A stretch of 19,798 bases of DNA, from positions 1 through 19,798 of the forward strand of contig JACVCQ010000007.1 of NCBI GenBank assembly GCA_016741945.1, written 5' to 3'. Source of the stretch: Chitinophagaceae bacterium. Its GTDB lineage: Bacteria > Bacteroidota > Bacteroidia > Chitinophagales > Chitinophagaceae. This document shows positions 14,393 through 19,798 of this stretch, piece by piece. The stretch's first letter is position 1; each line of letters opens with the position of its first letter. The notes beneath the pieces are model-generated. The model was not told the origin of the DNA. It was given only the letters and a program-made list of their open reading frames with translations, and did no database searches. Both the position numbers and the translations under genes were made by a program.

Positions 14393-15889
14393 TTACGAAA
14401 GAGATGCTAGGAATATTTCAGCTGTTTTCAAATGTTCCTGCTTTTTTTCTTCTTTCATCTTATCAAAAGTTGTAATCAGCATTCCCAGTCTGGGATTTTG
14501 TAAAAAGAAATCTCGATGCACATGCATGAAACGCCAGAATAAGCCATCCCACACTTGTTGCCAATTTCCTTTTTCATAGTTGCTCATTTTCATGATGTAG
14601 TTACTGCCACTGATATAGGGCTTGGTAGTCATGAGTCCACCATCAGCAAATTGCGTCATGCCATATACATTCGGAACCATCACCCAATCATAGGAATCAA
14701 TAAAGAGTTCCATAAACCAACGATATACTTCATCAGGATCAAATTCGCAGAGTAACATAAAATTTCCCAAGATCATCAAACGTTCAATATGATGGGCATA
14801 ACCACTTTTTAATACTTTCTTGATGACATCATCAACAGGTACTATGCCGGTAGTTCCTGTCCAAAATGATGCAGGTATTTTTCTTGTAAAACCCCAGTAG
14901 TTACGAGTTCTTTGTTTTACATTCTCACGTTGATACACGGCCCTAATGAACTCCCGCCATCCAAGTACCTGTCTGATAAATCCTTCCAAAGAATTTAGAG
15001 GAATGTCTTGTTGACTACCGGTTTCCAAAGCAGACTCGATGAGGGTATTCGGATCCAGTAAGCCAATATTCAACATTGGGGTAAGAACGCTATGATGTAA
15101 AATAGAAGCACCTTTCACCATGGCATCTTCATAAGGGCCAAAACATGCAAATCTCTCTTTTAAAAAAGCCTGTAGCCATTGTTGTGCTTCGGAATGTGTA
15201 ACAGGATAAAAGTGAGGCGAATCACCAAAAGGGTTTCCTGCTTTACCGGGATTATTTGGGTAATGTTTTTGAATATAATGGATGGCTTCTTCTACGTATG
15301 GATTGATAGAGGGGAATGGGTGATAGGGTTCCGGTGTATTCTTGGGATATTTTTCTCGGTTATCTGTGTCAAAAGTCCATTTACCCCCGAGGGCTTGTCC
15401 TTGATCTGTTAGCAGTATATTTCTTTGTTTTCTTTGATGGATATAAAAATCAGTCTGGAAATAGCTTTTCTTACCGGCAAAATAATCATTGATTTCTGGT
15501 GGGGTATTAATGAAGTTGGGATTGTTGTAAAGTAACAACTCAATACCATTTTTTTCACAAGCATGTTGCATTCGTTTCATCAACCACTCATCGGTTGGGT
15601 CTGTAACATGTATGGTATGAATGTCTTTTTTTGCCAGTCCAGGAATACATCTACGGATATCAGCATTGGGGTCAGTGGCAGAAATATACGATACAGTAAA
15701 TCCTTTACTGATTAACACATCAGCATACGCTTTCATAGAAGCCCGATGTAAAATGAGTTTTTGTTGATGAAATGTATATTGGTTAAAAAAAAGAGATTCT
15801 TCTATGAGGTAAATTTCTCGCCCCGTAGCAAGTGCTTTATTTTTTTCGAATAATTGATGTGGGAATAGAAGTGATATTTCCGTATTCAT
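14393..15889 (-). CDS. PhrB/CryB-type photolyase/cryptochrome lacking the iron-sulfur cysteines
   Basis: By architecture and motifs this 498-residue protein belongs to the prokaryotic FeS-BCP branch, which includes (6-4) photolyase PhrB and CryB. An N-terminal alpha/beta domain (LLFPHQLFEKNKAL, then YLIEESLFF) is followed by the helical FAD domain: EGFIRQVLGWREFIRAVY (302-319), SGYAHHIERLMILGNFMLL (362-380, His366 and His367), VPNVYGMTQFADGGLMTTKPYISGSNYI (405-432), and FWRFMHVHRDFFLQNPRLGM (451-470). In that branch four Cys bind a 4Fe-4S cluster: one before the AHHI segment, and a CxxC plus a later Cys after MSxY. Here the corresponding places read IVPVDD (349-354) and MSNYEKGNWQQVWDGLFW (435-452), with no Cys and a shortened loop. 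The only Cys are 81, 111, 249 and 381. The gene heads the operon; UV-lesion repair or photoreception are both possible. Confidence 0.88.
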   Translation of the reverse strand: MNTEISLLFPHQLFEKNKALATGREIYLIEESLFFNQYTFHQQKLILHRASMKAYADVLISKGFTVSYISATDPNADIRRCIPGLAKKDIHTIHVTDPTDEWLMKRMQHACEKNGIELLLYNNPNFINTPPEINDYFAGKKSYFQTDFYIHQRKQRNILLTDQGQALGGKWTFDTDNREKYPKNTPEPYHPFPSINPYVEEAIHYIQKHYPNNPGKAGNPFGDSPHFYPVTHSEAQQWLQAFLKERFACFGPYEDAMVKGASILHHSVLTPMLNIGLLDPNTLIESALETGSQQDIPLNSLEGFIRQVLGWREFIRAVYQRENVKQRTRNYWGFTRKIPASFWTGTTGIVPVDDVIKKVLKSGYAHHIERLMILGNFMLLCEFDPDEVYRWFMELFIDSYDWVMVPNVYGMTQFADGGLMTTKPYISGSNYIMKMSNYEKGNWQQVWDGLFWRFMHVHRDFFLQNPRLGMLITTFDKMKEEKKQEHLKTAEIFLASLS

Positions 15890-15907
15890 GCTGTTATCAA
15901 AAACAAA

Positions 15908-15935
15908 ATGGGCTGCTTATTGTTTATAAGCCCAT
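15908..15935 (-). promoter_or_regulatory. Hairpin with T-rich tail in the leader of the photolyase operon
   Basis: ATGGGCT (15908-15914) and AGCCCAT (15929-15935) form a 7-pair stem. Read on the minus strand it is followed by TTTTGTTTTTG (15907-15897), ending about 8 bases before the photolyase start codon at 15889. On the plus strand no T-run follows. It could be an attenuator-like element, or a barrier to transcription coming from the SDR side. Confidence 0.4.
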
Positions 15936-15946
15936 AAAATCTTGTT

Positions 15947-16660
15947 ATGGAATCATTGAAAGGGAAAAAAGTATTATTAATAGGCGCTTCAGGAGGCATT
16001 GGTATGCGACTAGCCAAACTATTGACTGGTTCAGGAGCCATTGTATTCATAACAGCAAGAAATCAGGAAAAATTAGTAGCAGCCGGAGGAGAGGCAGGTA
16101 TTCCAGGCAGTAGACAATTTCTAATGGATTTAACCAATGAAAAAGACGTTTTTGATACTATTCTGGCGATTCAACAAGACGGACCGGTCGATATTCTGAT
16201 TAATGCAGCAGGAATAGGCGTCATCAAGTCGATGGATACCCTTACCACTGAAGATTTTACCAAAACTCTCCAAGTGAATTTGATTGGGAGTTTCTGGGTA
16301 ACAAAAGCCGTTTTGCCCGCTATGAAAGAGGCCAAAAAAGGTTTGATCATTCATATTCCAGGGGTGTTAGGAAAAGTTCCTATGGCTGGAGCCGCTGCCT
16401 ATAGTGCTAGTAAATATGGACTTGTGGGTATGATGCAAAGTATTCGTGAGGAGTTGAAAAGAACGGAAATACGTATTACCAATTTATTTTTGGGAGGTGT
16501 GGATAGTCCTTTTTGGGATACTATCGACCTTAGGGTTCAACGTGATAAGATGGTGGTTGCCGAAGAAGCCGCCAAAGCCATATGGTTTCTTTGCCAGCAG
16601 CCGGCCAGCGGTGTGGTTAGTGAAATGGTGTTACAGCCATTTAACCATCAGGCTATTTAA
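15947..16660 (+). CDS. Short-chain dehydrogenase/reductase family protein with altered catalytic serine
   Basis: This is a 237-residue classical-SDR Rossmann protein. The nucleotide-binding motif is GASGGIG (13-19), the NAAG motif is at 86-89, the structural Asn is 111 (QVNLIGS), and the catalytic pair Tyr152/Lys156 is in YSASK. The catalytic Ser normally lies 13 residues before the Tyr in an IxISS-type strand. Here the strand is IIHIPGVLG, with Gly139 at that place, so the tetrad is incomplete. It may be a weak enzyme, use another residue, or act in binding only. It is divergent from the photolyase operon with only 57 bases between the two start codons, so the two may share regulation. No substrate can be named. 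Proline dehydrogenase follows on the same strand after 73 bases. Confidence 0.88.
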   Translation: MESLKGKKVLLIGASGGIGMRLAKLLTGSGAIVFITARNQEKLVAAGGEAGIPGSRQFLMDLTNEKDVFDTILAIQQDGPVDILINAAGIGVIKSMDTLTTEDFTKTLQVNLIGSFWVTKAVLPAMKEAKKGLIIHIPGVLGKVPMAGAAAYSASKYGLVGMMQSIREELKRTEIRITNLFLGGVDSPFWDTIDLRVQRDKMVVAEEAAKAIWFLCQQPASGVVSEMVLQPFNHQAI

Positions 16661-16733
16661 TTGTCTCTTTATCCTTTGCTGTATAAAATCTTTTTTTTAA
16701 ACGTTACAGCACCGATATTCGCAGTACGAACGA

Positions 16734-17930
16734 ATGTTAGCAATGAATATTTCTTTTGACAATACCGAAAATGCTTTTGAATACAAAACGAACAAGGAAC
16801 TGAAAAGCGCAAAATTCCTATTCAGTACCATGGGTTATCCATGGTTTGTACAATTGGGTACGCGGCTAACACCCTTTATCATGAAAACAGGATTGCCCGT
16901 ACATGGCATCATCCGTAAAACAATTTTCAAACAATTTGTAGGTGGAGAAACACTGGAAGAAACAGCAGGTGTGGGAGCTGTGTTGGGAAAATATGGTGTG
17001 CAGGTGATTTTAGATTATGGGGTGGAAGGAAAAGAAGGGGAAGACAGTTTCGATCATGCCACTGAAGAATTTATTCGTGTCATCAATTATGCTGCTACGC
17101 AAACCAATATTCCGTTTATCAGTGTAAAAGTTACCGGACTCGCTCGTTTCGCTTTATTACAAACACTCAATGAAGCTCCTCGTTTACGCAGTGGTATTCA
17201 TGATCATGAAGTAGAAATCGATGAATGGGATAGGGTGCGGGAACGGATGTATGCCATTTGTGAAATTGCATCTGAAAAAAATGTTGGTGTATTGGTAGAT
17301 GCAGAAGAGAGTTGGATACAAGATCCTATTGACAGACTCACCATGGAAATGATGGAGATCTTTAACAAGGGAAAAGTAGTGGTGTATAATACCATTCAAT
17401 TGTATCGTCACGATCGTTTACATTTCCTGAAACTTTCTCATCAGATCGCACAACAAAAAGGGTTTAAGCTGGGGGTTAAGTTGGTTCGTGGTGCTTATAT
17501 GGAAAAAGAACGGGCAAGAGCCAAAGAAATGGGTTATCCTTCTCCTATACAACCCGATAAAGAAACTTCAGATAAAGATTATGATTTGGCAGTACGATAC
17601 TGTATTGATCATTTAGATCAAATTGCTGTAATTATTGCTTCGCATAATGAAGCCAGTAACTTATTGACGGCTGAATTATTGGATCAAAAAAATATACCAC
17701 ATAACCATCCACATATACATTTTTCTCAGTTATATGGGATGAGCGATAATATCACATTTAACCTTGCCAAAGAGGGGTTTAGTGTGAGCAAATACCTGCC
17801 TTTTGGTCCTATTAGAGATGTTATTCCCTATTTGATGCGTCGTGCACAGGAAAATAGCAGTGTTAGTGGACAAACAGGTCGCGAATTGTCATTGATTAAA
17901 AGAGAGTTGGCGCGCAGAAAATCAGCTTAG
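16734..17930 (+). CDS. Proline dehydrogenase (monofunctional, FAD-dependent)
   Basis: The enzyme oxidises L-proline to 1-pyrroline-5-carboxylate, passing electrons to quinone at the membrane, as the first step of proline use as carbon and nitrogen source. The 398-residue protein carries PRODH barrel motifs in order: VDAEESW (188-194), GVKLVRGAYMEKERARA (247-263, FAD/substrate Lys and Arg), SHNEAS (303-308), LYGMSDN (333-339), and SKYLPFGPIRDVIPYLMRRAQEN (352-374), whose Tyr and two Arg hold the substrate carboxylate. The N-terminal part (to about 100) is longer than in the small bacterial PRODHs and resembles the eukaryote-like form. The second dehydrogenase (P5C dehydrogenase) is not fused and not nearby. 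Two starts are possible, ATG at 16734 and ATG at 16743 (MNISFDNTE); the second fits family N-termini as well. Confidence 0.92.
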   Translation: MLAMNISFDNTENAFEYKTNKELKSAKFLFSTMGYPWFVQLGTRLTPFIMKTGLPVHGIIRKTIFKQFVGGETLEETAGVGAVLGKYGVQVILDYGVEGKEGEDSFDHATEEFIRVINYAATQTNIPFISVKVTGLARFALLQTLNEAPRLRSGIHDHEVEIDEWDRVRERMYAICEIASEKNVGVLVDAEESWIQDPIDRLTMEMMEIFNKGKVVVYNTIQLYRHDRLHFLKLSHQIAQQKGFKLGVKLVRGAYMEKERARAKEMGYPSPIQPDKETSDKDYDLAVRYCIDHLDQIAVIIASHNEASNLLTAELLDQKNIPHNHPHIHFSQLYGMSDNITFNLAKEGFSVSKYLPFGPIRDVIPYLMRRAQENSSVSGQTGRELSLIKRELARRKSA

Positions 17931-17998
17931 AATTCACAGCTTCTCAACATTCCTAATTTTACCGGATATCATAGTCTGCCTTGACGTATTTTGCGTCC

Positions 17999-18793
17999 AT
18001 GCAGCAATATCATCAATTACTTCAGCATATTCTTGATCATGGTACCCAAAAGACCGATAGAACCGGAACCGGTACGATTAGTTGTTTTGGTTATCAAATG
18101 AGATTTGATTTACAAAAAGGGGTTCCGTTGGTCACCACCAAAAAACTGCACCTAAAAAGTATCATTTATGAATTACTTTGGTTTTTACAAGGCGATACCA
18201 ATATTAAATACCTGAATGATCATGGTGTAAGTATTTGGAATGAGTGGGCTGATGAAAAAGGAGAGTTAGGACCTGTGTATGGAAAACAATGGCGTAGCTG
18301 GGAAGGGGCAAATGGAACTGTTACTGATCAGATCTCTGAGCTAATACAACAAATCAAAAAAAATCCGGATAGCAGAAGATTGATTATTAGTGCCTGGAAT
18401 GTAGCCGATCTTCCTAAAATGGCATTAATGCCATGTCATACTTTATTTCAGTTTTATGTAGCAGATGGAAAATTGAGTTGTCAGTTATATCAGCGTAGCG
18501 CAGATGTATTTCTGGGAGTTCCTTTCAATATTGCTTCTTATGCACTTTTAACCATGATGATTGCACAAGTTTGTGACTTGCAATATGGTGATTTTGTACA
18601 CAGTTTTGGTGATGCGCATCTCTATAACAATCATATCGAGCAAGCGAAGTTGCAATTGAGCAGAACGCCGTATGATTTACCCACCATGAAGTTGAATCCA
18701 TCCGTGAAGAATATTTTCAGTTTTCAATTTGAAGACTTTACATTAGAAAATTATCAGTGTCATCCGCATATCAAAGCACCGGTAGCCGTTTAA
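17999..18793 (+). CDS. thyA: Thymidylate synthase ThyA
   Basis: The enzyme methylates dUMP to dTMP with methylene-tetrahydrofolate, releasing dihydrofolate; it is a cytosolic homodimer. Starting at the ATG at 17999 (MQQYHQLLQHILDHGT) the protein has 264 residues, the same as E. coli ThyA. The residues fall at the same numbers: phosphate-binding Arg21 in DRTGTGT, catalytic Cys146 in MPCHTLFQFYV, the RSxD motif at 166-169, Asn177 in GVPFNIASY, His207 and Tyr209 in GDAHLYNNH. The frame could be opened 18 bases earlier at a TTG (17981), but the length match and the conserved N-terminus favour 17999. A TATTTTGC box ends only 4 bases before this ATG, so the mRNA leader may be very short. It is paired with folA downstream, across the palindromic repeat. 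Confidence 0.97.
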   Translation: MQQYHQLLQHILDHGTQKTDRTGTGTISCFGYQMRFDLQKGVPLVTTKKLHLKSIIYELLWFLQGDTNIKYLNDHGVSIWNEWADEKGELGPVYGKQWRSWEGANGTVTDQISELIQQIKKNPDSRRLIISAWNVADLPKMALMPCHTLFQFYVADGKLSCQLYQRSADVFLGVPFNIASYALLTMMIAQVCDLQYGDFVHSFGDAHLYNNHIEQAKLQLSRTPYDLPTMKLNPSVKNIFSFQFEDFTLENYQCHPHIKAPVAV

Positions 18794-18796
18794 GGT

Positions 18797-18892
18797 ATCT
18801 TTGATTTTTTGATCCCTGTCTGCCAACAGGCAGGTGTGATTTCTTGATTGGTAAATGAAAATCAAGAAATCATAGATCAAAAAATCAAAGAT
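18797..18892. repeat. 96-base cruciform-type palindromic repeat between thyA and folA
   Basis: An 18-base perfect outer stem (18797-18814, ATCTTTGATTTTTTGATC, with its complement at 18875-18892) encloses two further hairpins. The first is CTGCC-AACA-GGCAG (18820-18833), extended by wobble pairs. The second is a perfect 12-pair stem GATTTCTTGATT / AATCAAGAAATC (18838-18849 and 18860-18871) around a 10-base loop. The whole can fold as a three-way junction. It begins 3 bases after the thyA stop codon. Its layout is that of a small non-coding interspersed element (REP- or MITE-like). No transposase is present and no second copy was found in the window. Confidence 0.8.
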
Positions 18893-18905
18893 TCTTGTCT
18901 TAGCG

Positions 18906-18913
18906 TATCTTTG
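18906..18913 (+). promoter_or_regulatory. Candidate -7 element just before folA
   Basis: TATCTTTG matches TAnnTTTG but ends only 3 bases before the ATG at 18917. Transcription from it would give a nearly leaderless mRNA. No TTG is seen at the proper distance upstream. The same TATCTTTG also occurs at 18796-18803, at the left edge of the palindromic repeat. Confidence 0.3.
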
Positions 18914-18916
18914 GGC

Positions 18917-19408
18917 ATGGTCATTTCTCTCATTGTGGCAGTAGCTACCAATCATGGAATTGGTAAGAACAACCAATTGTTGTGGCATTTGCCTAAGGAT
19001 CTTCAATTTTTTAAAAAGGTTACATGGGCTATGCCTGTAGTGATGGGGAGAAAAACTTTTGAATCATTATCCGGTAAGCCATTACCCGGTCGTTTGAATA
19101 TTGTGATTACCCGGCAAAAAGACTGGAACCCTGATGGAATAGTGGTAGTACATTCTTTGAATGATGCTTTGTTTGTTGCCAAAGCGGCCGACTATAAAGA
19201 AGTTTTTGTAGCCGGTGGAGGTGAGATTTATAAAGAGGCTTTACCCATTGCGCATAAAATATACCTTACAAGGGTTCAAGCAACGCTAGAGGCCGATACT
19301 TTTTTTCCTGAGTTGTCAGGCGACTGGCAGTTAGTATTTGATGAACCTTATCCTGCAGATGCTAAACATGCATTTGCTTTTACCTTTCAACGCTGGGAGC
19401 GATCTTAA
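18917..19408 (+). CDS. folA: Dihydrofolate reductase
   Basis: The enzyme reduces dihydrofolate to tetrahydrofolate with NADPH, closing the cycle opened by ThyA just upstream, and it is the target of trimethoprim. The 163-residue protein shows the full pattern: ISLIVAVATNHGIGKNNQLLWHLPKDLQFF, with the Met20-loop region and the catalytic acid Asp28, GRKTFESL with the NADPH-binding loop, PGRLNIVITR, and the FVAGGGEIYKEAL nucleotide motif. The start was placed at the ATG at 18917 (MVISLIVAV), the usual DHFR N-terminus. The frame is open further upstream to an ATG at 18848, but those 23 codons would be encoded largely by the palindromic repeat and have no DHFR counterpart. A membrane-protein gene begins 11 bases after the stop and may be cotranscribed. 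Confidence 0.96.
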   Translation: MVISLIVAVATNHGIGKNNQLLWHLPKDLQFFKKVTWAMPVVMGRKTFESLSGKPLPGRLNIVITRQKDWNPDGIVVVHSLNDALFVAKAADYKEVFVAGGGEIYKEALPIAHKIYLTRVQATLEADTFFPELSGDWQLVFDEPYPADAKHAFAFTFQRWERS

Positions 19409-19419
19409 AATTGAACAGC

Positions 19420-19798
19420 ATGGCTTTTATTGAAATGGCATTTGCTGTAATTACACCTTTTTTGATTTTATTGTCATGGTGGAAACAGTTTCCTTACCGA
19501 GAATATGCAAAAGCCTTACTTGCTGCAACTTGCCTAACGATCATTGGATATAGTATTTTTCTTGTGCAGCAATTGATAGACATGGCAAGATTGGCACAAG
19601 AATTCATCAAACAATCAGGAATGAAAATAGAAAATCTACCACCAGTAGAGCCAGATGGTTTTTTTTATCGATTGACGAGTATGATCATTCTACCTTGGTT
19701 GTTTCTAATTCGCAGGTGTAGAAACACGCCTTGGTTAGCCATCATTCTTTTGGTAGTTATTTATTCAGCGGGTCTGGTTACATGTGATGGTTTTCATT
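19420..19798 (+). CDS. Unidentified multi-spanning membrane protein, 5' part (3' end outside window)
   Basis: A frame opens at the ATG at 19420 (MAFIEMAFAVITPFLILLSWW) and stays open for 126 codons to the window edge. I do not recognise a family. Hydrophobic segments lie at residues about 3-20, 31-49, 85-97 and 104-121, so it is probably an inner-membrane protein. Between the second and third segments is a polar stretch of about 30 residues (IDMARLAQEFIKQSG, then NLPPVEPDG). Positive clusters (WWKQFPYR, LIRRCRN) flank the segments. A second possible start is Met6. The 11-base gap after folA suggests one transcript with it, but no role in folate metabolism can be inferred. Confidence 0.65.
   Translation, partial: MAFIEMAFAVITPFLILLSWWKQFPYREYAKALLAATCLTIIGYSIFLVQQLIDMARLAQEFIKQSGMKIENLPPVEPDGFFYRLTSMIILPWLFLIRRCRNTPWLAIILLVVIYSAGLVTCDGFH

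Noticed and set aside
17981..17998. Earlier TTG start for thyA
   Set aside because: The ATG at 17999 gives exactly 264 residues with Arg21 and Cys146 at the canonical positions.
18743..19006. Minus-strand open frame of 87 codons between thyA and folA
   Set aside because: It is produced by the palindromic repeat and the antisense of folA; no protein features.
1..19798. CRISPR arrays, tRNA/rRNA genes, insertion sequences, prophage genes
   Set aside because: No regularly spaced repeats, RNA gene signatures, transposases or integrases were seen on either strand.

Overview
The window looks like the chromosome of a member of the Bacteroidota, most likely family Chitinophagaceae. This is inferred, not proven. 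The evidence is an AT-rich composition, start codons without Shine-Dalgarno sequences, several -7 elements of the Bacteroidota form TAnnTTTG (some with an upstream TTG at 17-20 bases), a long secreted beta-sandwich protein, an OmpA-like porin with calcium-type repeats, and a long-chain polyprenyl synthase of the kind that makes menaquinone tails. I see no tRNA, rRNA, CRISPR array, transposase or phage gene. No gap between genes exceeds about 215 bases.

Layout. 1-1830 (-): the 5' part of a large secreted multidomain protein that runs off the left edge. 1999-3846 (+): the chaperone htpG, closed by a strong terminator. 3949-4986 (+): a flavin/2Fe-2S reductase that meets recJ tail to tail. 4975-7634 (-): a polyprenyl diphosphate synthase and recJ, coupled through a TAATG junction. 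7849-9387 (+): an OmpA-family outer membrane protein with two candidate promoters and its own terminator. 9456-9534: an imperfect inverted repeat that also supplies the end of the next gene. 9518-10183 (-): a HAD sugar-phosphatase (hxpB-like), divergent from a PlsC-type acyltransferase (10313-11080, +). 11087-15889 (-): five genes, namely a PhrB-like photolyase/cryptochrome, a flavin reductase, a second photolyase-family protein with its domains in reversed order, a dipeptide epimerase and an acyl-CoA thioesterase. 15947-17930 (+): an SDR protein and proline dehydrogenase. 17999-19408 (+): thyA and folA, separated by a 96-base cruciform-type repeat. 19420-end (+): the start of an unidentified membrane protein.

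How the genes work together. ThyA and FolA form the thymidylate/folate cycle: ThyA makes dihydrofolate and FolA reduces it back. The polyprenyl synthase would feed quinone synthesis. RecJ and the two photolyase-family proteins serve DNA repair.

The most interesting segment is 12796-15889. Two flavin photoreceptor/repair proteins flank a flavin reductase in a tight operon, with an SDR gene pointing away. The first photolyase belongs by sequence to the iron-sulfur (PhrB/CryB) branch but has lost all the cluster cysteines. The second carries its FAD-binding helical domain first and an antenna-like alpha/beta domain last, which looks like a circular permutation. I cannot tell without searches whether this arrangement has been described.
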